Below, in pieces: positions 30,230 through 39,324 of a DNA stretch of 64,000 nucleotides (positions are counted from its first letter, which is position 1; every line of letters begins with the position of its first letter). Position numbers and translations under genes: made by a program. The notes beneath the pieces were generated by a model. It saw only the letters and a program-made list of their open reading frames with translations. It was not told the DNA's origin and searched no databases. Source of the stretch: Bacteroidales bacterium (lineage in GTDB: Bacteria > Bacteroidota > Bacteroidia > Bacteroidales > VadinHA17). The stretch lies in assembly GCA_016715075.1 (NCBI GenBank), contig JADKBK010000008.1, positions 186,001-250,000 of the forward strand, in the 5' to 3' direction.

Positions 30230-31117
30230 ATGAAATTAGAAAACACTAAGCTTCTTCAGGACCCCGACAAATCATTTATTGTACATCATGAAACAAAATC
30301 CTTTGCCCGCTGGCATCATCATGCTGAATATGAACTGGTTCTCATTATGAATGGGAAAGGCAAAAGGATGATCGGGGATCATATTGACCGGTTCGAACAA
30401 CATGATCTGGTTCTGCTCGGATCTTACCTGCCTCATGAGTATTTGTGCGACGAAGAGTACACTAATCATCCCGGCGGTTTCCAGGGCAAAGCAATAGTAT
30501 ACCAGTTCCTTAAAGATTTTCTTGGTTCCCAGTTTTTTGAAATTCCTGAAAACAGAAATCTGAACCGGATTCTGGGAGAATCATACAGGGGATTACAGTT
30601 TTACGGCAAAACAAGGGACAGGCTGACAGCATTGATGGAAAAGAGCTATAACCTTGACGGACCGGAACGATTTTACTCTCTCATGGCTATATTCAGAGTG
30701 TTAGGTCAGACCAGGGAATATAAGCTGCTTTCCAGCCCCGGATTTATGAAGCCTTTTCAAAACCAGGGGTATGATCCAATACAGAAAGCCCTTGAATATC
30801 TCGTTCAGCATTTTCAGGAAGAGATTTCTATGAAAGAGATGCTTTCGATAACAAATATGTCTAATTCAGCTTTTTGCAATTCCTTCAAAAAGACATGCAG
30901 GATGACTTTCAAAGAGTATTTGCTTAATGTCAGGGTCGGTTATGCATGTAAGCTGCTAACCGAAGATACTCTGAACATTTCTCAGATTGCCTATAACTGC
31001 GGCTTCGAGAATCTTTCCAATTTCAACCGACAGTTCAAAAAGATAAAAAGCGTTACCCCTTCCCAGTTTCAGCAAAATGCTAATTCCGACTCAGCGGAGA
31101 GTTACAAAAAAAAATAA
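30230..31117 (+). CDS. AraC-family transcriptional regulator
   Basis: A 295-residue regulator. The N-terminal half is a cupin-like sensor domain (HHETKSFARWHHHAEYELVLIM, LVLLGSYLPHEYL) and the C-terminal about 95 residues form the double helix-turn-helix of AraC proteins (ALEYLVQHFQEEISMKEMLSI, GFENLSNFNRQFKKIKSVTPSQF). The presence of the sensor points to a sugar ligand. It follows the DUF362 gene and precedes the first ceramidase-fold gene. It may control the 31331-40731 group or both neighbouring operons; no binding site can be assigned, and the palindrome at 32795-32816 looks more like a TetR-type operator. Confidence 0.88.
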   Translation: MKLENTKLLQDPDKSFIVHHETKSFARWHHHAEYELVLIMNGKGKRMIGDHIDRFEQHDLVLLGSYLPHEYLCDEEYTNHPGGFQGKAIVYQFLKDFLGSQFFEIPENRNLNRILGESYRGLQFYGKTRDRLTALMEKSYNLDGPERFYSLMAIFRVLGQTREYKLLSSPGFMKPFQNQGYDPIQKALEYLVQHFQEEISMKEMLSITNMSNSAFCNSFKKTCRMTFKEYLLNVRVGYACKLLTEDTLNISQIAYNCGFENLSNFNRQFKKIKSVTPSQFQQNANSDSAESYKKK

Positions 31118-31330
31118 TCCCATTGTCTGAAATTCAAGAGCCGGGAAGCTGATAATTAATCTATGCTTTCTGCATAATTATATCATAAATAGATATATTC
31201 GTATTAAGAAAAAGAATAAATCAGCATTGAATTTATCGTTGTGTATCTGAAGTATTTCTGATACTGTATTTTGAAGTTCCGGTGAAAATACTGCTGTGTC
31301 ACGTATATAATATTTATTAAAGTAAAGAAT

Positions 31331-32785
31331 ATGAAAAAATGCAATTTAAAATCAGTAACGGGCAGTTTCCTCATCCCATTGACTGCACTCTGTCTTTTGA
31401 CCTCCGTGTTCTTTTTTAGTTCATGCAGCAGCAAAAGCAGCGGGGTGAAATCGACACTTAAAATAGGTTTGGCAGAAGTCAATTACACTCCTGAAGTTGG
31501 CCTTGATCTTGTGGGTAACTATCGCGGGGATGATTATGCTTCCCGCGGTGTTCATGATTCACTGTATGCCAAGGCGCTGGTAGCATCAGACGGAAACGGC
31601 AACAAGGTAGCAATACTGGCAATCGATATATGCCTGATGCCTAAAGAACCGGTTGAGTTCGTACGGGATTATATTGCTTCGAAAACTGACATCAAACCTG
31701 AAAATGTGATGATAATGTCCACCCATACGCACAGCGGACCTCCATCTGACCTTACAGCTCCGAAGGCCAAGGAGTATCTTACACGTGCGGCTGGTGCTGT
31801 TCTGGAAGCAAACGCTAATCTGAAGGCTACAGTGATCTCAACCGGCCGCAGCCAGGAAAGCAGGATATCACATAACCGCAGGCTGAAATGTGTCGATGGA
31901 ACCACACATATGTGCTGGGAGAAGTTTGAGCCGGGTTATGTCATCGAACCATGGGGTACGATAGATCCCGAGGTTATCACCCTCTCATTCGAACAGGAAG
32001 GGAAAGAGGCAGGAGTACTTATTAATTTTGGCTGTCATGCAACAACCCTTACAGGCAATAACTGGCTCTATTCAGCAGACTATCCCGGATACCTTGCTGA
32101 AGCGATCAAAAGAGTGAAGGGCAAAGAATTCAAATCTCTTTTCCTTAATGGCTGCTGTGGAAATGTTACACAGGTAGATTACAGGATCGGATTTCCATCT
32201 ACTTTCCAGGAATGTCAGCGCATTGGATATATCCTTTCAGTTGCTGCAATGGAAGCCATGCAGAATGCAAGGCCTGTTCCAACTGATAAGTTAGCCGTTT
32301 CAAGGGAGATGGTCCCTTTAAGCAGGATTGACATCTCCGACGAACAGATTGAATGGGCACAGAAACTGATGAAGAAGGTTGAAAAGGAAGGAATGCCGCC
32401 GATCCAGGCTGATGGAATGCCTGATGCCTATTATGCAAAGGAATGGCTTGAGATGAGAAAGAACCAGGATATCACCGATAGTGTTGAGGTAATGGTCATT
32501 CGCATAGGAGATATTGCTTTTGCAGGATTGCCGGGTGAGATATTCAATGAATTCGGGAAAGATATAAAGGCAAAATCACCCTGTAAAAACACAATTGTGA
32601 CCGGACTTACAAACGATGAAAGAGCCTATTTTCCTACAAAAGTCTCTTTCACCCAGGGACCGAAAGGATTCACACCTTATATAACAGGTTACGAAACCAC
32701 TCCCGGATCAACACTCTATGAGATAGGTTCAGGTGAGAAGCTTGCCGAATCAGCAATTAGCCAGCTAAACAAATTATTCAATTAA
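31331..32785 (+). CDS. Short neutral-ceramidase-fold lipoprotein
   Basis: A 484-residue lipoprotein (leader ends FSSC, Cys32). It has the neutral/alkaline ceramidase N-domain: LKIGLAEVNYTPEVG, the metal-binding STHTHSGP (H132, H134), FGCHATTL (H236), LPGEIF (E403) and GYETTPGS (Y454), matching the zinc ligands and their order in bacterial ceramidase. The family nucleophile GDVSPN is replaced by GCCGNVTQ (274-281), and the C-terminal Ig-like domain of full-length ceramidases (about 650-780 residues) is missing. It is therefore a ceramidase-fold amidase with uncertain chemistry. Similar short relatives occur widely in Bacteroidota glycan loci and lack a proven function. Confidence 0.8.
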   Translation: MKKCNLKSVTGSFLIPLTALCLLTSVFFFSSCSSKSSGVKSTLKIGLAEVNYTPEVGLDLVGNYRGDDYASRGVHDSLYAKALVASDGNGNKVAILAIDICLMPKEPVEFVRDYIASKTDIKPENVMIMSTHTHSGPPSDLTAPKAKEYLTRAAGAVLEANANLKATVISTGRSQESRISHNRRLKCVDGTTHMCWEKFEPGYVIEPWGTIDPEVITLSFEQEGKEAGVLINFGCHATTLTGNNWLYSADYPGYLAEAIKRVKGKEFKSLFLNGCCGNVTQVDYRIGFPSTFQECQRIGYILSVAAMEAMQNARPVPTDKLAVSREMVPLSRIDISDEQIEWAQKLMKKVEKEGMPPIQADGMPDAYYAKEWLEMRKNQDITDSVEVMVIRIGDIAFAGLPGEIFNEFGKDIKAKSPCKNTIVTGLTNDERAYFPTKVSFTQGPKGFTPYITGYETTPGSTLYEIGSGEKLAESAISQLNKLFN

Positions 32786-32794
32786 ATAGCTTTC

Positions 32795-32816
32795 GTTGAC
32801 TGAACGTTCAGTCAAC
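32795..32816. promoter_or_regulatory. 22-bp perfect palindrome, TetR-type operator candidate
   Basis: The left half GTTGACTGAAC and its exact mirror make a perfect palindrome, 9 bp after the stop of the ceramidase-fold gene and about 50 bp before the next start. The sequence resembles TetR-family operators (TGACTGAACGTTCAGTCA type) and is not followed by a T run, so a terminator is less likely. No TetR gene is in the window. Confidence 0.55.
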
Positions 32817-32868
32817 TGTAAAAAATGTCCTGATCAAACTATTATTATAACAATTCAACAAACGGATT

Positions 32869-34143
32869 ATGTCTGAAAAACTTGCAATTCACGGCGGCCC
32901 AAAAGCCGTAACAAGTCAGAAGATCGGCTGGCCGAATTTTGACGAAAAAACAATAAAAGCTGTAGAAAACGTCCTTCGTTCTGGCAAGGTGAACTACTGG
33001 ACCGGCCCGAAAGGAATGGAATTCGAAAAACGATTTGCCGAGTGGCAGGGAAGCAAATATGCCATCTCCGTTGCCACCGGAACAGCCGCTCTTCATGTTG
33101 GCCTCGCTGCCATGGGCATAGGACCAGGGGACGAGGTCATTGTCCCAAGTTATACCTTTATTGCCTCCAGCTTCTCAATCGTACAGGCAGGTGCAATCCC
33201 ACGCTTTGCCGATGTGAATCTGGATGACCACTGCATAAGTGTGGAATCAGCTGAAAAACTTGTCAATTCGCGTACTAAAGCTATTATGCCTGTACACCTT
33301 TATGGCAATGTTTGCGATATGGACAAGATAAATGCATTCGCCAAAAAGCATAACTTGCTCGTTATTGAGGACAATGCTGAAGCTTTCGGTGGTTACTATA
33401 AAGGGAAAAAGACCGGAACAATAGGAGATATAGCCGGCTGCAGTTTTTGCCAGAACAAAACCTTTACCACCGGCGGTGAAGGCGGAATGATAACAACTGA
33501 CAATGAGGAATACGCATGGATAGCCAGGAGCTTCAGAGATCATGGCTATGATGTTAAGACCCGTATGAGCCTGCTTGAACTTGAACAAAAACTGCCATAT
33601 ATTCATAATATGGTTGGATGGAATTACCGCATGACAGAAATGCAGTCGGCGATAGGGCTGATGGAACTTGAACGGATGGACAACTGGAATATGCCCACAC
33701 GAATTAGAAACGCTCAGATCATCCTTGAGAAAATAAAGGATCTCCCTCAGGTGATCAACAGACCGATTGACACCCCTGAAAGAAAGAACGGATGGTATGT
33801 AATGGCCTTTTCTCTTGATGTTGACCGAATGAATTGTAATATAAAACAATTTGCAGAAGCAGCAGTCGCAGAAGGTGCAGCAGTATGGAAGGTCTTCTGG
33901 CCGCAATGCCATGTTGAACAGGCTTTTCAGCAGCATAACTCATTCGGGAAAAGCGGATTCCCTTTCACATCCAAGGAATATACAAATCCGGAAAGCGCAG
34001 ATTATTCTCATATTGAGGTTCCGAATGCAAAATGGCATGAAGAACATACCTTCACATGTTTTGCATTCCCTACATATACTGAAGAAAACTGTGAACAGAT
34101 CGGCGATGCCCTGAGAAAAGTTATCCTTGCATATTCAAAATAA
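32869..34143 (+). CDS. Second DegT/DnrJ-type PLP aminotransferase
   Basis: A 424-residue PLP aminotransferase. The catalytic Lys is K197 in SFCQNKTFTTGGEGG and the ring-stacking Asp is D168 in VIEDNAEAFGG. It is clearly different from the 26007 paralogue (SFHSLKN), with changes near the active site (CQNKT, a known variant of this family). Its start is 8 residues before the GGPKAVTSQKIGWP segment, which is common for sugar aminotransferases. It follows a perfect palindrome and sits between two export-associated genes, so its substrate may come from the glycan released by the outer enzymes. Confidence 0.85.
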   Translation: MSEKLAIHGGPKAVTSQKIGWPNFDEKTIKAVENVLRSGKVNYWTGPKGMEFEKRFAEWQGSKYAISVATGTAALHVGLAAMGIGPGDEVIVPSYTFIASSFSIVQAGAIPRFADVNLDDHCISVESAEKLVNSRTKAIMPVHLYGNVCDMDKINAFAKKHNLLVIEDNAEAFGGYYKGKKTGTIGDIAGCSFCQNKTFTTGGEGGMITTDNEEYAWIARSFRDHGYDVKTRMSLLELEQKLPYIHNMVGWNYRMTEMQSAIGLMELERMDNWNMPTRIRNAQIILEKIKDLPQVINRPIDTPERKNGWYVMAFSLDVDRMNCNIKQFAEAAVAEGAAVWKVFWPQCHVEQAFQQHNSFGKSGFPFTSKEYTNPESADYSHIEVPNAKWHEEHTFTCFAFPTYTEENCEQIGDALRKVILAYSK

Positions 34144-34171
34144 CATAATATAGGATAAGAACAAGTCCTTA

Positions 34172-34272
34172 TTAAACACAAAGGGCACGAAGGACTCACA
34201 GCGTACACGAATTAATTTTTTTGATGATTGATTTTTTGCGGCCTGTGAGAAAATCTTTGTGCCCTTTGCAGT
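34172..34272. repeat. CACAAAGG inverted-repeat element, second copy
   Basis: CAAAGGGCAC (34179-34188) mirrors GTGCCCTTTG (34259-34268), with a second arm CTCACAG (34195-34201) paired to CTGTGAG (34243-34249). It is the same motif family as 27331-27425. No gene fits in this stretch; the GH109-like gene begins downstream at 34322. Confidence 0.75.
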
Positions 34273-34321
34273 TAAATGTCTTTAAATTTTGATAAATTTC
34301 CATCATGGTAATGACATCCCG

Positions 34322-35758
34322 ATGAAAAGTGATCGAAGGCATTTTATAACGACAGCTGGTCTTACTGGTACAGGATTATTAGCAGGCGGCCTTTCCTCTG
34401 TTAATGGTAACAGGCTGCACGGATCGGATTCCCTTGTCCCTGATGAAAGGATCCATCATCAATATTTCAATATGTGCGGTTATGCGGCACCTAAACTCGA
34501 TAAAGTCAGGATTGGGATTATAGGCATCGGTAACCGCGGACTTGCCGCTGTTGACCGGTTGAAAATGATCGAGGGTGTTGAGATCCGGGCTTTATGTGAC
34601 AAACGTTCCACCCGGGTTGACCTGGGACAAAAATCGCTGGCCGACAGCGGTCTTTCCCTGGCAACAAGTTATAGTGGCAGCGAAGATATATGGAAAGAGG
34701 TGTGTTCCAGTAATGAGATCGACCTGATATATATCTGTACCCCTTGGGCATTACATACTCCGCTGGCAGTTGCGGCGATGGAGAATGGTAAACATGCTGC
34801 AACAGAAGTGCCTGCAGTGGTAACACCCGATGATGCATGGCAGCTTGTGGAGACTTCTGAACGCACCCGCAAACATTGCATGATGCTTGAGAACTGCTGC
34901 TATGATTTCTTTGAAATGCTTACCCTCAATATGGTCAGGCAGGGCTTTTTCGGAGATCTGATACATGCAGAGGGCGGATATATACATAACCTGCTTGAGT
35001 TTAATTTCAAGAAGGATCTCTCCAATGATATGTGGCGCCTGAAAGAAATGCAGCACAGGAATGGGAATCTTTATCCAACCCATGGTCTGGGACCTATTTG
35101 CCAGGCAATGGATATAAACCGGGGTGAGAGGATGACATTCCTTACATCTGTCTCTACAAACGATTTCCAGATGGGGAAAAAAGCAGCTGAACTGGCCAGA
35201 AACGACAGTTTCTTCAAAGAGTTCAACACCAGCTCCTACTGCGGAAACATGAATAATACAATTATCCGTACCGAAAAAGGACGAACCATCCTTCTTCATT
35301 ATGATATCACAAGTCCCCGCCCCTATTCCCGCATTCACCTCATCAGCGGAACAGGAGGATGTGCCATGAAATATCCCGAACCTTCACGGATTACACAGGG
35401 GGACGAATGGCTCAGCGAAGACCGGATAAAACAATTATGGGAGCAATATACTCCTGAAATTGTGAAACGGATAGGCGAGATTGCAAAAAAGGTAGGTGGA
35501 CATGGAGGAATGGATTTTCTGATGGACTGGAGGCTGATCGATTGCTTAAGGAACGGGTTGCCTCTTGACCAGGATGTATACGATGCTGCACTCTGGAGTT
35601 CAATTGTTCCACTTAGTGAATGGTCAGTCGCCAACGGCTCAAAACCAGTCATGATACCCGACTTTACATGCGGTTCATATAAAACAAATATTCCTGTTGA
35701 TATTAATCTTTCAAAAGGAGGAAATACAGGTGTGATTGCATTACCGGCAAAAAACTAA
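34322..35758 (+). CDS. GH109-type alpha-N-acetylgalactosaminidase-like protein
   Basis: A 478-residue protein from the ATG at 34322, with a Tat leader (SDRRHFITTAG). An upstream in-frame ATG at 34289 only adds 11 residues without a better signal. The Rossmann motif is IGIIGIGNRG (64-73). The TEVPAV, CYDFFEML and NGNLYPTHGLGPICQAMDINRGER segments match GH109, an NAD-dependent alpha-N-acetylgalactosaminidase family; Y251 and H254 correspond to the published catalytic Tyr and His spacing. GH109 cleaves alpha-GalNAc by an oxidation/elimination mechanism. This is a strong family call; some GH109-like proteins have other sugars as substrates. Next to GH27 and CBM9-like genes it fits an alpha-linked glycan. 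Confidence 0.82.
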   Translation: MKSDRRHFITTAGLTGTGLLAGGLSSVNGNRLHGSDSLVPDERIHHQYFNMCGYAAPKLDKVRIGIIGIGNRGLAAVDRLKMIEGVEIRALCDKRSTRVDLGQKSLADSGLSLATSYSGSEDIWKEVCSSNEIDLIYICTPWALHTPLAVAAMENGKHAATEVPAVVTPDDAWQLVETSERTRKHCMMLENCCYDFFEMLTLNMVRQGFFGDLIHAEGGYIHNLLEFNFKKDLSNDMWRLKEMQHRNGNLYPTHGLGPICQAMDINRGERMTFLTSVSTNDFQMGKKAAELARNDSFFKEFNTSSYCGNMNNTIIRTEKGRTILLHYDITSPRPYSRIHLISGTGGCAMKYPEPSRITQGDEWLSEDRIKQLWEQYTPEIVKRIGEIAKKVGGHGGMDFLMDWRLIDCLRNGLPLDQDVYDAALWSSIVPLSEWSVANGSKPVMIPDFTCGSYKTNIPVDINLSKGGNTGVIALPAKN

Positions 35759-35775
35759 TTTAAATTCGTTTACAA

Positions 35776-36522
35776 ATGAAAAGCTTAATTCTTAAAACCA
35801 GTTTAATAACACTTTTAGTTGTTATTTATTCATTCTCAAGTACAACAACGATGAAAAAAGATTCCGTTTACAATGTAGCAAGGCTGAAACAGCCAATGAA
35901 GATCGATGCAAATTGGGATAAGCCCCAGTGGAAAAATATCCAGCCGCTGGATATCACAAACTATATGGGAAGTATTCCTGGCTTCAAACCAGAGGCCCGG
36001 GCAAAAATGATGTACGACGATGAGAACCTTTACGTGATCTTTCATGTTAAGGATCGTTATGTGCGATGCATCACAAACAAGATAAACGGACCTGTTTGGG
36101 AAGATGGTGCCGTCGAATTCTTTTTCGCCCCTGATTCAAAGCAGCCGATGCTCTATTTTAACCTTGAAACGAATTGCGGAGGTACGCCTCTGATGCATTT
36201 CAATCTTGTCCCCAGGAAAGAATCCAAAGAACTTGCCATCGATGACATTAAAAAGATTGAGATAGCCCATACCTTGCCGCAGATTATAGACCCCGAAATG
36301 AAAGATCCGGTAACCTGGACGCTTGAATACAGGATCCCGATAGCACTTCTGGAAAAATACTCATCTGTAACCCACCCTAAAAAAGGAGTGGAATGGAAAG
36401 CCAACTTTTACAAGATCGCAGAGAATAATTCCAATCATCATTATATAACATGGTCAGTTGTTGAGCTGGAAAAACCTGACTTCCACAGGCCTGAGTTCTT
36501 CGGAAAACTAATTTTTGAATAA
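35776..36522 (+). CDS. CBM9-like carbohydrate-binding domain protein
   Basis: A 248-residue exported protein (signal about 1-25). The whole mature chain is a CBM9-type beta-sandwich: KIDANWDKPQWKN, ARAKMMYDDENLYVIFHVKD and VWEDGAVEFFFAPD are the common blocks of this domain. It has no apparent catalytic domain. The family binds reducing-end or terminal sugars. It is 17 bp downstream of the GH109-like gene and 11 bp upstream of the permease, so the three are probably one operon. It might hold or present the glycan at the cell surface. Confidence 0.75.
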   Translation: MKSLILKTSLITLLVVIYSFSSTTTMKKDSVYNVARLKQPMKIDANWDKPQWKNIQPLDITNYMGSIPGFKPEARAKMMYDDENLYVIFHVKDRYVRCITNKINGPVWEDGAVEFFFAPDSKQPMLYFNLETNCGGTPLMHFNLVPRKESKELAIDDIKKIEIAHTLPQIIDPEMKDPVTWTLEYRIPIALLEKYSSVTHPKKGVEWKANFYKIAENNSNHHYITWSVVELEKPDFHRPEFFGKLIFE

Positions 36523-36533
36523 TCAGGCAGTAT

Positions 36534-37913
36534 ATGGATGTAAGTACTGCCGGTCAGCAGCTGAACGATTTAAAGACAGCTCCAAAACTGAAACGGGTTC
36601 TTGGATTATGGGACCTGATCTTCTACGGGATAGTCCTTATTCAGCCTATCTCAGTAATAGGTCTTTTTGGCATTGCCTCCCAGGTATCGAAGGGACATAT
36701 GGTTACCACCTTGCTAATCGCAATGACCGGTATGATGCTGACAGCTATAAGCTATGGAAGAATGGCATCACTCTTTCCTTCTGCAGGCTCAGCATATACC
36801 TATGTGGGTAAAGGGCTTAATGTCCATCTGGGCTTTCTGGCCGGATGGGTAATGTTCCTTGATTACCTAATAATACCAATAATAAATACTGTGTACGGAG
36901 CTCTCACACTGCAGAGACTGATACCTTCCGTTCCATTTGTAATATGGGTTGTCCTGTTCATCTCTATTGTCACATTACTTAATCTGAGGGGAATAAGATC
37001 AACTGCAAGATCAAATGAGATACTTCTGGTTCTTATGGCAATTATAATAAGCTTCTTTTTTGTGATGTCAATAAGGTATCTGTTTAATTCGCAGGGATGG
37101 GACGGGCTTCTGTCCTACAAGCCTTTTTATAATCCCGCAACTTTCAATTTTGGTGCAATAATGACAGCAACTTCTTTCGCTGCACTTACTTATATCGGAT
37201 TTGACGGTGTTACAACTCTTGCTGAAGAGGTAAAGAATCCGAGGAAGAACCTGCTGCTGGCACCCGCTATGGTATGTCTTTTTACAGGTCTTTTCTGTGG
37301 CTTTGAGATATATATAGCTCAGCAGGTGTGGCCTGATTATAATGCTTTTCCGAATGTTGAAACCGCTTTTTTTGATGTCTCTGCCAGGGTCGGCGGCTCA
37401 CTGTTATCGACATCCTTTGCTGTAGTATTATGCATCGGATGCCTTGGAACCTGTCTCGCAGGTCAGGCAGGGGCAGCAAGACTGCTCTATGCCATGGGAA
37501 GAGATAATGTATTACCCGGGAAATTTTTCTCACATGTGAGCAACAAATCGGCAATTCCCAATTACAATGTAATCCTTATCGGAGGTCTTACGGTTTCGAT
37601 TTCCTTAATAATTAGTTACCAGGGTGCGGCAGAGCTTCTGAATTTCGGAGCATTTCTGGGATTTATTGGAGTTAACCTGGCTGCGTTCAGACAATTTTAT
37701 CTGCTCAGACCTGCCGGACAGAAAAGAAACTTCTTTACAGATGCAGTGGTACCATTTATAGGATTCGGGGTATGCTTTGCCATTTGGATAAGCCTCCCCT
37801 TGCCTGCTAAAATTGTAGGAATGATCTGGCTGCTGACAGGCATTGTATTTCTATTGATCAAAACCAGGGGATTAAAGGAAAAACCTATTGAATTTGATTA
37901 TAACGATATCTGA
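36534..37913 (+). CDS. APC-superfamily amino-acid/amine permease
   Basis: A 459-residue membrane protein with about 12 helices. The start of TM1 is GLWDLIFYGIVLIQPISVIGL, and the family's helix-breaking motif appears as IGFDGVTTLAEEVKNPRKN. APC proteins move amino acids, polyamines or organic cations. Such a permease inside a glycan locus, with 1 bp between its stop (37911-37913) and the next ATG (37915), suggests uptake of a peptide-derived amino acid or amine released with the glycan, for example Ser/Thr from O-glycopeptides. This is inference; no substrate residues are decisive. Confidence 0.82.
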   Translation: MDVSTAGQQLNDLKTAPKLKRVLGLWDLIFYGIVLIQPISVIGLFGIASQVSKGHMVTTLLIAMTGMMLTAISYGRMASLFPSAGSAYTYVGKGLNVHLGFLAGWVMFLDYLIIPIINTVYGALTLQRLIPSVPFVIWVVLFISIVTLLNLRGIRSTARSNEILLVLMAIIISFFFVMSIRYLFNSQGWDGLLSYKPFYNPATFNFGAIMTATSFAALTYIGFDGVTTLAEEVKNPRKNLLLAPAMVCLFTGLFCGFEIYIAQQVWPDYNAFPNVETAFFDVSARVGGSLLSTSFAVVLCIGCLGTCLAGQAGAARLLYAMGRDNVLPGKFFSHVSNKSAIPNYNVILIGGLTVSISLIISYQGAAELLNFGAFLGFIGVNLAAFRQFYLLRPAGQKRNFFTDAVVPFIGFGVCFAIWISLPLPAKIVGMIWLLTGIVFLLIKTRGLKEKPIEFDYNDI

Positions 37914-37914
37914 T

Positions 37915-39306
37915 ATGAAAGGAGTATTTACTGTTCTGATCCTGGTACTCTTCCTGAGTGGCTGCATTGAAAATAAGCCACAAAAAGCTATCCCGGGAAG
38001 CGATCAGATTCCACCAATTGATAAATCGCTGGCCGTCAAGCCACCAATGGGATGGAACTCATGGGATTGTCTAGGATGGGGAGCTACTGAAGCAGAGGTG
38101 CGTGCAGCAGCTGATTACATGGCCAGAAACCTAAAACACCTTGGATATGAATACATTGTAATTGACATGCTCTGGTATGGGGACGCTGAGGCCTCAGATT
38201 TTGAAGCCTTTGTGCATGAAAAAATACCGGTAAAGCCAAACTATACTGTTGATGAATTCGGAAGATTATTACCGGATCCGGTAAAATTTCCATCCTCCTC
38301 GGGTGGCAAAGGGTTTAAACCCCTGGCAGACTATATTCACAGTCTTGGATTGAAGCTGGGTCTTCACATTCTGCGGGGGATACCTTGGCAGGCCGCAGAT
38401 AAGAATATGCCTGTAAAAGGAACCTCAGTAGGTGCTGCTTCCATTGCACAACCCGACAAGGGATGTGTATGGTATGACGGATTCTATGGAGTGGATATGT
38501 CAAAACCGGGAGCACAGGAATATTACACCTCCCAGTTTGAACTTTTTGCACAGTGGGGAGTCGATTTCGTGAAGGCAGATGACATTGTGAACATACCTGA
38601 ACTCGAAGGCATCAGCAAGGCTTCCAGATCTGTTGGCCGAAAGATTGTTCTCAGCGTGGTACCAGATAATATACCATTCTCCATCCTCAGAGAAAATGCC
38701 CATATGGCAAGAACCGGAGCTGATTTCTGGGATGTCTGGCAGATGGTTAAGGTTGGTTTTCCCGTGGCTGCTTCAGCTGTAAATGAAGCAGAACAAGGCT
38801 TCTGGCCTGATCTCGATATGCTTCCAGTAGGCAAGCTGGGACTGAAAATCTCATATAAGGGTCCGGATCCGAGGATCTCAAATTTTAACCACCAGGAGCT
38901 CCTCTCACTCCTGACTCTCTGGTATATAGCCAGAATGCCGCTTATGATAGGGGGATATCTTCCTGAGACAGATGATGCCACACTTGAACTTCTCACAAAT
39001 GAGGAAGCTCTGGAAGTGAACAGGAACAGCATCAATCCCCGACAGATTAAATTCAAAAATGCAATAATCATCTGGACTTCCGATATTCCGGGATCTAAAG
39101 ACAAATATCTGGCATTTTTTAACCAGTGGGAATCACGTGAACCGGTAAATATAAAAGCCGCTTTCTCCGATCTGGGACTTGATTCTTTGGGTGAGTACAG
39201 CGTACATGACCTCTGGGAAAAAAAGGATCTGGGCGTATTTAAAAATGAGTTCTCAGCTCCTGTAAAAGCTCATGGAGCCGGATTATACAGAATATCAATT
39301 AAATAA
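37915..39306 (+). CDS. GH27-like alpha-galactosidase-family lipoprotein
   Basis: A 463-residue lipoprotein from the ATG at 37915 (leader FLSGC, Cys17). An earlier in-frame start at 37888 lies inside the preceding gene and lacks a signal. The GH27/GH36 hallmarks are PPMGWNSWD (residues 43-51), the nucleophile region DFVKADD with D222, and R266-TGAD with D270 as likely acid/base. The clan also includes alpha-N-acetylgalactosaminidases. The lipid anchor puts it on the outer membrane or periplasm. With GH109 it could remove alpha-linked galactose or N-acetylgalactosamine, as in blood-group-like structures, but the sequence does not fix the sugar. Confidence 0.82.
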   Translation: MKGVFTVLILVLFLSGCIENKPQKAIPGSDQIPPIDKSLAVKPPMGWNSWDCLGWGATEAEVRAAADYMARNLKHLGYEYIVIDMLWYGDAEASDFEAFVHEKIPVKPNYTVDEFGRLLPDPVKFPSSSGGKGFKPLADYIHSLGLKLGLHILRGIPWQAADKNMPVKGTSVGAASIAQPDKGCVWYDGFYGVDMSKPGAQEYYTSQFELFAQWGVDFVKADDIVNIPELEGISKASRSVGRKIVLSVVPDNIPFSILRENAHMARTGADFWDVWQMVKVGFPVAASAVNEAEQGFWPDLDMLPVGKLGLKISYKGPDPRISNFNHQELLSLLTLWYIARMPLMIGGYLPETDDATLELLTNEEALEVNRNSINPRQIKFKNAIIIWTSDIPGSKDKYLAFFNQWESREPVNIKAAFSDLGLDSLGEYSVHDLWEKKDLGVFKNEFSAPVKAHGAGLYRISIK

Positions 39307-39324
39307 AAACAAATTCCTCTTGTC

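Noticed and set aside
31331..32785. True neutral ceramidase
   Set aside because: The catalytic GDVSPN serine motif and C-terminal domain are absent, so only the fold is claimed.
34289..34321. Upstream start of the GH109-like gene
   Set aside because: The extra 11 residues precede a complete Tat leader at 34322, which is the better start.
38523..39104. 193-codon ORF on the minus strand inside the GH27 gene
   Set aside because: It is antisense to a conserved catalytic domain, with no promoter, signal or known motif, so it is a shadow frame.
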